In this document: one piece after another, positions 6,378-12,299 of the stretch
Layout of the letters: every line of letters starts with the position of its first letter
How positions within the stretch are numbered: the first letter of the stretch is position 1
Notes under the pieces: generated by a model
Seen by the model: only the letters and a program-made list of their open reading frames with translations
Told to the model about the DNA's origin: nothing
The model's database searches: none
Translations under genes and position numbers: made by a program
Assembly (NCBI GenBank): GCA_002779235.1
Contig: PEXD01000076.1
Coordinates: 1-12,393 of the forward strand
Direction: 5' to 3'
Length of the DNA: 12,393 bases
Origin: Candidatus Woesearchaeota archaeon CG07_land_8_20_14_0_80_44_23
GTDB taxonomy: Archaea > Nanobdellota > Nanobdellia > Woesearchaeales > 0-14-0-80-44-23

Positions 6378-6840
6378 CAAAACCGCCCTGCTGTATTTTT
6401 GAAATCACTATGTAGAGCCCCTTGTAGCCCACATCCCTCTTTGTCTCGGGGTCGGTGTATTTCGCGTCCTGGAAAAGAGGCATTGCCCTGATGTTCCTGT
6501 AGTCGGTTATTATCTGTGTCTTCGCGCCATTCAGCTCAACTGCCCTGTAATCATACTTCGAGTTTTCCAACTCGGCGATGTTGACATTTGAGAGGTCCAC
6601 AATCCTCATCACAAGCCCGTTCTCCTTGTGGCTCATCGCAGAAGACATGTAGTCCTGTATGTTCCTCTTGAGGGCAAACTCCTCCTTGTCCAGCCCCTCG
6701 TCCTTCAGCAGCTCGCTGACAAGCCCGTCGATTGTCATGCCCGGGTTATTCCTAAGCACAGCTGTGACATCCTTGAATATCGGCTGGCACTCCCTCAGCG
6801 ATATCTCATCATTTATCATCCCGAAATAGCGCTCATCCAT
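6358..6840 (-). CDS. Candidate ubiquitin-like modifier precursor (160 aa)
   Basis: This is the first gene of the conjugation operon. No family is recognised outright. The C-terminus reads KGLYIVISKIQQGGFDGKIRA: a hydrophobic strand, then Gly152-Gly153, then seven more residues. This resembles the last strand and Gly-Gly of ubiquitin (TLHLVLRLRGG), and the extra tail would need removal by a protease such as the JAB protein two genes downstream. The first 70 residues look helical (IFKDVTAVLR, IDGLVSELLKDEGL) and the remaining 80 look alpha/beta, enough for one beta-grasp domain. In Bil operons the Ubl is also the first gene. The ATG at 6840 has a strong Shine-Dalgarno, GGAGGG, 7 nt upstream. 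The alternative is an accessory or substrate-recruiting protein that merely ends in this way. Confidence 0.85.
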   Translation of the reverse strand: MDERYFGMINDEISLRECQPIFKDVTAVLRNNPGMTIDGLVSELLKDEGLDKEEFALKRNIQDYMSSAMSHKENGLVMRIVDLSNVNIAELENSKYDYRAVELNGAKTQIITDYRNIRAMPLFQDAKYTDPETKRDVGYKGLYIVISKIQQGGFDGKIRA

Positions 6841-6847
6841 CTTTCAT

Positions 6848-6893
6848 CCCTCCAAAATTCATTATTAACATATAGGGCTTTTTTCTTTAAAAC
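6848..6893 (-). promoter_or_regulatory. Promoter and Shine-Dalgarno of the Ubl/E2/JAB/E1 operon
   Basis: On the minus strand a TATA-like TTTTAAAG lies at about 6886-6893, and a strong GGAGGG Shine-Dalgarno lies at 6848-6853, 7 nt before ATG 6840. The predicted transcript has a short leader. No other good promoter is seen until the signal peptidase gene, so the four conjugation genes are probably one transcript. Confidence 0.5.
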
Positions 6894-7048
6894 ACTTAAT
6901 GCGGAAAAATGAGAAGAATTTCACCCAACCTGAAAATCTTCCGGAAAGATTTCAACCCTAAGGCGCTGTAAAGAAGAATTGAGAGGATGGTAAGTTAAAC
7001 GGGAACAGCGGAAGCATGATTTATAGAGCCAAAAATTTCTTGAATTCC
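6894..7048. other. Intergenic stretch with no recognised feature
   Basis: Between the operon promoter and the first palindrome there is only a 20-codon plus-strand ORF (6909-6971) without a convincing ribosome binding site, and a short imperfect inverted repeat near 6933-6955. Neither is strong enough to call. Confidence 0.5.
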
Positions 7049-7114
7049 GATGTTATAGCAAATCACTCTAATTTTTGTATGTTTTTAGTGATTTGCTTAT
7101 TAGGAAATAACATC
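7049..7114. repeat. Nested palindrome 1 of the intergenic array
   Basis: An outer 8-bp stem pairs GATGTTAT (7049-7056) with ATAACATC (7107-7114). An inner 10-bp stem pairs GCAAATCACT (7058-7067) with AGTGATTTGC (7087-7096). The joint is strongly asymmetric, 1 nt on one side and 10 on the other. A further ATGTTAT at 7133-7139 can pair with the same ATAACAT, giving an alternative fold. Confidence 0.75.
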
Positions 7115-7142
7115 AATTTATACAATTATTAATGTTATGCAG

Positions 7143-7188
7143 AAAAGCGGCAAAACTCCAATCTTCAGATTGGAGATAAGCCGCTTTT
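7143..7188. repeat. Nested palindrome 2 of the intergenic array
   Basis: AAAAGCGGC (7143-7151) pairs with GCCGCTTTT (7180-7188). Inside, CTCCAATCT (7156-7164) pairs with AGATTGGAG (7167-7175) around a 2-nt loop. The internal loop is AAAA on one side and ATAA on the other. Confidence 0.85.
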
Positions 7189-7189
7189 A

Positions 7190-7219
7190 GCACAAAGAAA
7201 TGTATTACATTTCTTGTGC
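7190..7219. repeat. Palindrome 3 of the intergenic array
   Basis: GCACAAAGAAATGT (7190-7203) pairs with ACATTTCTTGTGC (7207-7219) with a single bulged A and a 3-nt loop. Confidence 0.85.
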
Positions 7220-7220
7220 A

Positions 7221-7240
7221 AGAAAACCTTGAGGTTTTCT
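7221..7240. repeat. Palindrome 4 of the intergenic array
   Basis: AGAAAACCT (7221-7229) and AGGTTTTCT (7232-7240) form a perfect 9-bp stem around the 2-nt centre TG. It begins one base after palindrome 3 ends. Confidence 0.85.
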
Positions 7241-7331
7241 TTGCATCCTAAAAATCCGCGATTAAGAGAGCGTCCGGTCAAACTCCGGACTTTAGTCCGG
7301 AGTAGGACGCTCTCAGCGGATTTTTATGATT
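7238..7331 (+). repeat. Intergenic repeat with three-tier palindrome, copy A
   Basis: This 94-bp stretch is identical to the reverse complement of 12300-12393. It contains three stacked 10-bp stems: 7250-7259 with 7316-7325, 7266-7275 with 7305-7314, and 7282-7291 with 7294-7303, closed by a TT centre. The joints are GATTAA against A and GGTCAA against A, so each is a 6-against-1 asymmetry. The A-tract and T-tract at the outer stem could also terminate the Nudix transcript, whose stop is at 7356. Confidence 0.95.
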
Positions 7332-7355
7332 TCCTATAAATACACTTTGCATCTA

Positions 7356-7886
7356 TCAAAGTTCTTTCAGAATGTATTTTTCGATTAAATATTTGGCAGT
7401 ATTGGTAATTTTTTCCGGATGCGATAATAACTCTTTTAATTCATCAATGTCAAAATATCTTATCTCCTCAACCTCCCCCTCGTCACTACTAAAGTTTTCT
7501 GCCGGAATATCCTTTTTAATCAGAAACACTTTGACAAAACGGACATTTTTTCCATTGTGAGAAGTCATCTTTGTTCTCTCATTTGCAATCTCCTTGAATT
7601 CGCTCTTATCCAGATTTATTCCCAATTCCTCTCTGAATTCTCTCAACGCTCCTTCCTGATAATCTTGTTCAAGAGGAAAATGCCCCCCAACAGAATGGTC
7701 CCAAAGATGGTTGTCTGCTCTTTTCTGCAACAACACCTGTTTTCTGGAATTGATGAGGTAGGCGTATGCTTCCCTGTGCAGCAATCCCTTTTCATGAGCT
7801 TCTTTTCTTGTAGTTCTGCTTATTATTCTGTCTTCATCGTCCACTACTGCAATTATTTCATCCGGATCGTGAGGAATTCTGCTCAT
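7356..7886 (-). CDS. Nudix hydrolase (YfcD / IPP-isomerase-like group)
   Basis: Nudix enzymes hydrolyse nucleoside or other diphosphates using a metal held by the Nudix box. The 176-aa protein has the N-terminal pattern of the YfcD and IPP-isomerase-like group: AVVDDEDRIISRTTRKEAHEKGLLHREAYAYL, followed by LLQKRADNHLWDHSVGGH. The Nudix box runs from Gly68 to Ile90 and ends in REFREELGI (82-90), so the metal-binding glutamates are present. The first conserved Glu of the box is shifted one place (Glu73, with Gln at 74). The cysteine motif of true type I IPP isomerase is not seen, so isomerase activity is unlikely. The substrate cannot be named. A TATA-like box 27 nt before the ATG suggests a leaderless mRNA transcribed alone. 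Confidence 0.9.
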   Translation of the reverse strand: MSRIPHDPDEIIAVVDDEDRIISRTTRKEAHEKGLLHREAYAYLINSRKQVLLQKRADNHLWDHSVGGHFPLEQDYQEGALREFREELGINLDKSEFKEIANERTKMTSHNGKNVRFVKVFLIKKDIPAENFSSDEGEVEEIRYFDIDELKELLSHPEKITNTAKYLIEKYILKEL

Positions 7887-7907
7887 AGGCTCTTGCTAAT
7901 AATCCAC

Positions 7908-7920
7908 TCTATAAATATTT
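7908..7920 (-). promoter_or_regulatory. TATA-like promoter of the Nudix gene
   Basis: On the minus strand the sequence reads ATATTTATAGA, centred near 7913 and 27 nt upstream of the ATG at 7886. This is the spacing expected of a leaderless archaeal transcript. Confidence 0.55.
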
Positions 7921-7943
7921 TTTTAAAAGGACATTTTTCTTGC

Positions 7944-8030
7944 AAAGTTTTATATACTGCGCAACTTTTATTCACTCAGTGATAGATAATTTTGACGGGT
8001 GGGCTTCGGCCCGCCCTTCAAAATTTTAAT
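7944..8030 (+). ncRNA. Candidate small RNA: TATA box followed by a UUCG hairpin
   Basis: GCAAAGTTTTATATA (about 7941-7955) looks like a BRE plus TATA box on the plus strand. The expected start lies near 7978. It would be followed at once by a strong hairpin: AATTTTGA (7988-7995) pairs with TCAAAATT (8018-8025), and GGGTGGGC (7997-8004) pairs with GCCCGCCC (8009-8016) around a TTCG tetraloop closed by C-G. An AT-rich run follows. It has no ORF of note. It may be a short RNA, or only a terminator or insulator between the divergent Nudix and secreted-protein genes. Confidence 0.4.
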
Positions 8031-8084
8031 TTCTGCATATTTTATACATATCCTATAATTTTTTAGCACCTATGAGTTTTTTAT

Positions 8085-8100
8085 GAAAACTTTTTTATAC
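8085..8100 (+). promoter_or_regulatory. Promoter of the secreted-protein gene
   Basis: GAAAAC followed by TTTTTTATAC resembles a BRE plus TATA box. The expected start is near 8122, which gives a leader of about 35 nt that contains the AGGTGA Shine-Dalgarno at 8144-8149. Confidence 0.45.
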
Positions 8101-8156
8101 TGAATTCTTATTATTATACATTATTATACAAAAACAAAATAGCAGGTGATAAAAAA

Positions 8157-8807
8157 ATGAGGAAACTTGGAATTTTTTTCGTTGCAATTCTGCTTCTGGC
8201 AGCGTTTGTTCTTGCTGAAGGGCCTCAGGCAGGCAATAACAAAATTGAGACAGGGCTTAACGCAGGCGTTTCAAGTCAGATCGCTAATGAAACAGCAGAG
8301 CTGCAGACAGCAGCAGAGATACAAAACCAGGGCAACGCCACCCAGATAAGGGCTGAGGAGAGAGTCAGGGCCGGGAACTATCAGTTGGAAAGCGGCGAGC
8401 AGGTTGAGGTTCAGGAGGGAGAAAAAGGGCTCATAATGAGTGCCAGGAATGTTGAGGCAAACTCGCAGCTAAACCTGAGCCAGAACACCACAGGCAACAA
8501 AACAAGGTTCACTGTGCACCTTTCCAACGGGCTCAATGCAGAGGTAAAAATAATGCCCGATGCTGCCTCAGAAAGGGCGATTGAAGTGCTGAAGGCGAAA
8601 TGCGAGATTAACAACTGCACAATAGAGCTTAAGGAGGTTGGAAGCGGAAACCAGAGCAGGGCTGCCTATGAGATGAAAGTGGAGAAAAAGGTAAGGGTGC
8701 TCGGGCTCTTCCAGGCGAAAATCCAGGAGAGCGCGCAGATTGACGCGGAAAACGGCAATGTGATAAAAGTCAGAAGGCCGTGGTGGGCGTTCCTCGCTGT
8801 GGGCTGA
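8157..8807 (+). CDS. Secreted protein of unknown function, rich in N-glycosylation sites
   Basis: The 216-aa protein has a clear signal peptide: basic MRKLG, a hydrophobic core to about residue 18, and a likely cleavage after Ala20 (FVLA, then EGP). The mature part is hydrophilic, Gln/Asn/Glu-rich in its first half and probably beta-rich from about 75. It has seven N-x-S/T sequons (Asn44, 60, 106, 110, 114, 153, 165), which suits an extracellular glycoprotein. Two cysteines (149 and 154) could form a small disulfide. Near the end, ESAQIDAENGNVIKV resembles the closing strand of PepSY-type domains, but this is weak. It ends VRRPWWAFLAVG, a Trp-rich tail. ATG 8157 follows AGGTGA by 7 nt. The nearby M50 protease is on the same strand but probably has its own promoter. 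No function can be assigned. Confidence 0.85.
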   Translation: MRKLGIFFVAILLLAAFVLAEGPQAGNNKIETGLNAGVSSQIANETAELQTAAEIQNQGNATQIRAEERVRAGNYQLESGEQVEVQEGEKGLIMSARNVEANSQLNLSQNTTGNKTRFTVHLSNGLNAEVKIMPDAASERAIEVLKAKCEINNCTIELKEVGSGNQSRAAYEMKVEKKVRVLGLFQAKIQESAQIDAENGNVIKVRRPWWAFLAVG

Positions 8808-8816
8808 TTCTGACCC

Positions 8817-8834
8817 TTTTTCTTTATTTTTTTA
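8817..8834 (+). terminator. T-rich terminator after the secreted-protein gene
   Basis: A run of mostly T (TTTTTCTTTATTTTTTTATC) starts 10 nt after the stop codon. Archaeal transcripts often end at such tracts without a hairpin. Confidence 0.5.
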
Positions 8835-8912
8835 TCTGACTATATTGTTTTCAAACATCTCCCTTAGAAAAATTAATAAAGGCACAGCCCAATTTCCAAT
8901 CGGGAAAAAGGG

Positions 8913-10529
8913 ATGAGGATTTACACAGAGCAGAGCGCATTCTCGCTTGTGGACCTTGTAAAGAGGCGCGAGGGCAGCTCCTGGATTGTCGGCAATGAGA
9001 ACAGCGAAATTTATGTCAGCATATCAGAGAAGGGCTATGAGATACTCCGGCTTTTCGAGCGTGGCAGGAATGTTTCTGAGATAAGGAAAATCTCAAGGGA
9101 GCATTTCGGCAATGTCAACATCGATGCATTCATAAGGAACCTGCTGAGGCACGAGTTTGTCAGGGCGATTGACGGCATCCCAATCCAGAACCCGAATGCA
9201 AAGCGCATAAGCCCCATGTTTTCCTGGATAAAGCCGGCTCATGTTTCGTGGCTCTTCAGCGAGGCGGCATATGCAATATACGCAGTGCTGATATTCTTCG
9301 CAATTGCAATCATGATTTTTTTTCACGGATATTTTCCCAGGCAGTCGGACTATTTCTTTGTCAGCGAGATTTCAATAGTTGTGATAGCTTCCTTTTTCGT
9401 GGGCTGGCTGCTCGTGTTTGTCCATGAGTTCGCCCACCATGCTGCCTGCCGCTCATACAATGTGCCGGCATCATTTGGAATCACAAACCGGCTTTACTAT
9501 CTCGTGGCTGTCACAGATGTCACAAATGTCTATTCTCTTGACAGGAAGAAGCGCTACAGGGTTTACTTTGCAGGCATAGGTGTGGACCTGGTGATAGCGG
9601 CTCTCTGCATAATCGCGCTTTTCCTCTCTGACATGCACATGATTATGATGCCGCAGTTCGCATATTCATTCCTGAAATTCATAGCGCTCCTGGAGATGCT
9701 TGGGATTGCCTGGCAGTTCTACTTCTACCTCAGGACAGACATCTACTATGTAATTGAGAACTTCTTCAGGATAAACAACCTGCACAAGAAGACGCAGCTC
9801 TTCATAAGGGCAATTATCCGCTCATTTGAGAAGAAGAAATTGCACCATTTCCAGCCAATCCACGCCTCAAAGAGCGAGAAGAAAGTGATAATGATTTATG
9901 CTGCATGCTTTGTAATCGGGATAGCGGCGAGCTTTGCCATGCTCGCCTTTTACGGCATTCCCATAGCAGTGCGCCTGATAACAAGGGCTTTCCTCGGGCT
10001 CTTCAGGGGCGCCCTGGCAGGCAACCAGGGGGTTTTCTACGACTCAGCGCTATTCATGCTTTTCTGGCTCGTCAACCAGGGGCTGCTTCTCTACGCCCTG
10101 ATAAAGAGCTACAAGCTTTACCAGAAGCCGCTCTTCTACTGGGGCTCGATAGCAGCGCTCATAGCCACAAACCACCTGCTGGTGCTCCTCTTTGTCATAA
10201 TAATATTGAGCAACCTGAGAAGCCCGCAGATGCTTTACTTATCAATGGCAGGGCTCGGCTTCGCGTTCGGCTCGGGGCTGATAATGCTTGCAAAGAAGCT
10301 CAATGCTCTTTCAAATCAGATAATAATGCCGCTGATGGCGCCTGCGCTGGCTCTAGTGGTTTCAGCAATAATATTCGCATTCAGCAGCTACCTGATAAAA
10401 TCCCTGAGAATTCCAATCACACTCAGCAGCGAGATAATCCCAATGTTCTCATTTATGTACACTGTCGGGATAGCGCTTTCATACCTTGCCACGATGGGAA
10501 TATCAGCGCTTAAGAGTCATGAAATGTAA
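8913..10529 (+). CDS. Membrane zinc metalloprotease, PqqD-like domain plus M50 (YydH-like)
   Basis: This 538-aa protein resembles the group named putative peptide zinc metalloprotease, in which a PqqD-like domain that can bind a peptide is joined to an intramembrane M50 protease. Residues about 30-90 form a small winged-helix-like domain (GYEILRLFERGRNVSEIRKI...IDAFIRNLLRHEFV), matching PqqD. About ten membrane spans follow, the first near 112-137. The span at about 153-175 carries HEFAHH (171-176), the HExxH zinc site. The third ligand is probably Asp276 in YLRTDIYYV (272-280), which fits the RTDxY motif of this group. Loops are Lys/Arg-rich. No radical-SAM, YcaO or small precursor gene is visible, so a RiPP pathway is not supported here. 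A TATA-like stretch near 8868-8880 implies a short leader. Its last 27 nt overlap the convergent phosphoribosyltransferase gene. Confidence 0.85.
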   Translation: MRIYTEQSAFSLVDLVKRREGSSWIVGNENSEIYVSISEKGYEILRLFERGRNVSEIRKISREHFGNVNIDAFIRNLLRHEFVRAIDGIPIQNPNAKRISPMFSWIKPAHVSWLFSEAAYAIYAVLIFFAIAIMIFFHGYFPRQSDYFFVSEISIVVIASFFVGWLLVFVHEFAHHAACRSYNVPASFGITNRLYYLVAVTDVTNVYSLDRKKRYRVYFAGIGVDLVIAALCIIALFLSDMHMIMMPQFAYSFLKFIALLEMLGIAWQFYFYLRTDIYYVIENFFRINNLHKKTQLFIRAIIRSFEKKKLHHFQPIHASKSEKKVIMIYAACFVIGIAASFAMLAFYGIPIAVRLITRAFLGLFRGALAGNQGVFYDSALFMLFWLVNQGLLLYALIKSYKLYQKPLFYWGSIAALIATNHLLVLLFVIIILSNLRSPQMLYLSMAGLGFAFGSGLIMLAKKLNALSNQIIMPLMAPALALVVSAIIFAFSSYLIKSLRIPITLSSEIIPMFSFMYTVGIALSYLATMGISALKSHEM

Positions 10530-11363
10530 TGGGCGGCGCTGATTCTTGCACATTGTGAAAAAGAATGTTTCCGACTCAAATGGCGATTCCCGATTCAATT
10601 CTTTAACCTGGGGGCTTCTCAACCTTTTAATTTTGTAATACAGCTCATCTTCGATTCCCATCAGATAAACAACTGCGCATGTAAGTTTTTTTGGCATCAT
10701 TTCGCTGAGGTATGAGCTCACTTCCATAAAGCTCTCTCCAGTGGCAAGCACATCATCAACCAGCAATACATTTCTGCCGGTTATCTCATCCTTAAGATAA
10801 TCTGCAGGCTGGTTCTTTGGCAGAAGCACCTTTGAATCAGAGAAGTGGTTGTGTGAGTAGCGGACCGCCCGAAAAGACGCTTTATCATAGAGATGCATTG
10901 CCACAAACGCCGGCTCAAATCCGCCTGAGGAAATTGCCACTATTGTATCAAGGGGAATCCTGCTGGCGTTCAAGCGAATCAACTCGCTGAAATTCTTCAT
11001 ATCATCTTCAGCGAACGAGAGATGCCTCATTTTTGCACTGCTGCCGCTTTTGTATAATAAAAGCTCTTCCCGGTGTCCAAGAACAGCATCTTTTGCTCTG
11101 GCAGTGGCTCTTTTCATATTCTCACTGCTTTTTTCAAAGTAGTAATTGCCAAAGAAATCTTTGTAAGCAAGGCAGATGTCCTCAAGGGTGTCCCTCTGCT
11201 CAATCCACTCTTTTCCTGGCTCGTGCCCCGGCTTCCTGTCCACAAGCCCGTCGTAGTAAAGCTGGAGAACTGCAATGAACTGATTCCTCAGAATTGAGGG
11301 CTCTGGTTGATTTTCAATCCTGCTGAGCAATACTTCAATCGGCTGTTCATATTCCTGGCTCAT
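10503..11363 (-). CDS. Phosphoribosyltransferase-domain protein
   Basis: Type I phosphoribosyltransferases move ribose 5-phosphate from PRPP to a base or release it. The 286-aa protein has the PRPP-binding loop NVLLVDDVLATGESF (198-212) with the two acidic residues and the TG turn, and upstream the strand and loop IVAISSGGFEPAFVAMHLY (141-159) typical of this fold. Residues 1-130 are an extra helical domain not found in minimal enzymes of about 180 aa, so the base specificity and even catalytic use are open. The C-terminal segment (about 230-286) is Lys/Arg-rich. The ATG at 11363 lies 1 nt after the stop of the upstream 283-aa gene, so the two are almost certainly co-translated. Its 3' end overlaps the M50 gene on the opposite strand by 27 nt. 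Confidence 0.88.
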   Translation of the reverse strand: MSQEYEQPIEVLLSRIENQPEPSILRNQFIAVLQLYYDGLVDRKPGHEPGKEWIEQRDTLEDICLAYKDFFGNYYFEKSSENMKRATARAKDAVLGHREELLLYKSGSSAKMRHLSFAEDDMKNFSELIRLNASRIPLDTIVAISSGGFEPAFVAMHLYDKASFRAVRYSHNHFSDSKVLLPKNQPADYLKDEITGRNVLLVDDVLATGESFMEVSSYLSEMMPKKLTCAVVYLMGIEDELYYKIKRLRSPQVKELNRESPFESETFFFTMCKNQRRPLHFMTLKR

Positions 11364-11364
11364 T

Positions 11365-12216
11365 TCATATTCCCTCCAGGGCGCGCACCATCTCCTCAGG
11401 ACTCAATCTTGAGAGCTGGGTTTTCCGTGTTATTATCCTCTCTGTAAGCAAGCCAGGGGAGCCATTTCTCGACTTAATCAGTTCAGCCGCTATCACCGTT
11501 GAGATGAGCTGGGTGTAGCTGCCGTTGAACCTTGAGCCGCTGAACTCCGACTTGAAATCAAAGCCGGACAAATTTCTTAACTTCCTGTCAGCGTTTATCC
11601 CGTGCTCTTTGAGAATCGGCTCTATTGCTTTTCTGACTTCAGCACCTGTCTGCTTTCTTTGGTAGTACACGACAAAATTATCAACATAGGAGTAGAGGTG
11701 CATCGGGTTTACTGGAATCTTGAACGAAACGTTATCTCCTGTCTTAATGCTCAGCTTTTTCACAGAATCTGCGATATCAGGCACTATCTCAGCGAGGGTA
11801 TAGGCATTTTTTACGCATTGCTCAATGCTTGAGGGCGCATCAATAGTGAAATACTCTTTGAACTGGACTTCAACCCTTTCGCCGCCAGCATTTATAACCT
11901 TCTTATCTTTGCAGCCGTAATCATTGAAGAATATCGCCCAATGCCTTGTTTTAAGCGCCTTTGTTTCATCAAGCTGCTCAATGGATTTCTCAAGTTTATT
12001 TGTGTATTCTGACTCAAAATCAGTCATAGTCGATATCATAAAATTGTGCTTCTCCTCTTTTGTCTTTCTCGCGCCGAGGAGCCAGTAAACCTCATGCTCA
12101 AGCTCGCTCAGCCTTGGCTGTTCCTTTTTCAGCATTTCAGCTATCCTAACTGCGCACTCCAGCTTCGCAGCGTAATATTCAAACTTCGGCATCTTTGAAT
12201 TCAAAAATCCTGCCAT
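11365..12216 (-). CDS. Hypothetical protein (283 aa) upstream of the phosphoribosyltransferase
   Basis: No family is recognised. From ATG 12216 the protein is 283 aa, charged and mostly helical, with no membrane span. It looks like two parts: an N-terminal helical region of about 90 residues (EYYAAKLECAVRIAEMLKKEQPRL...) and a mixed region containing YFTIDAPSSIEQCVKNAY, FKIPVNPMHLYSYVDNFVVYY and SFK-like basic stretches. The C-terminus (ITRKTQLSRLSPEEMVRALEGI) is amphipathic. The frame stays open to a GTG at 12264, which would add 16 residues including a short hydrophobic run that could suggest a signal peptide. That start is disfavoured because a TATA-like box at 12235-12248 would then lie inside the gene; the box sits about 25 nt before ATG 12216. 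ATG 12192 is a third choice. It forms a two-gene unit with the phosphoribosyltransferase. Confidence 0.82.
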   Translation of the reverse strand: MAGFLNSKMPKFEYYAAKLECAVRIAEMLKKEQPRLSELEHEVYWLLGARKTKEEKHNFMISTMTDFESEYTNKLEKSIEQLDETKALKTRHWAIFFNDYGCKDKKVINAGGERVEVQFKEYFTIDAPSSIEQCVKNAYTLAEIVPDIADSVKKLSIKTGDNVSFKIPVNPMHLYSYVDNFVVYYQRKQTGAEVRKAIEPILKEHGINADRKLRNLSGFDFKSEFSGSRFNGSYTQLISTVIAAELIKSRNGSPGLLTERIITRKTQLSRLSPEEMVRALEGI

Positions 12217-12234
12217 AGACAGGCATAAACAGAG

Positions 12235-12248
12235 CATATATTTAAGCC
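12235..12248 (-). promoter_or_regulatory. TATA-like promoter of the two-gene phosphoribosyltransferase unit
   Basis: On the minus strand the sequence reads GGCTTAAATATATG, centred near 12241. It lies about 25 nt from the ATG at 12216, the same leaderless arrangement as for the signal peptidase and Nudix genes. This is the main reason for choosing that start. Confidence 0.55.
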
Positions 12249-12299
12249 TTGCTTTTTTTACCACTAGTTAGTTAATATAATTTTAAAAGCTTAGCCAGG

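Noticed and set aside
6909..6971. 20-codon plus-strand ORF (MRRISPNLKIFRKDFNPKAL)
   Set aside because: Too short, with no convincing ribosome binding site or promoter. Expected by chance.
7049..7331. CRISPR array
   Set aside because: The palindromes differ from each other and are not direct repeats separated by uniform spacers. No cas gene is present.
7356..7886. Type I isopentenyl-diphosphate isomerase
   Set aside because: The N-terminal pattern is similar, but the isomerase cysteine motif is not visible, so only a Nudix hydrolase is called.
9905..10513. Plus-strand ORF of 202 codons inside the M50 gene
   Set aside because: It lies in another frame of a gene with clear membrane spans and protease motifs, and the product has no coherent structure.
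12217..12264. N-terminal extension of the 283-aa protein from GTG 12264, resembling a short signal peptide
   Set aside because: A TATA-like box falls inside the extension at the right distance from ATG 12216, so the extension is probably promoter DNA.
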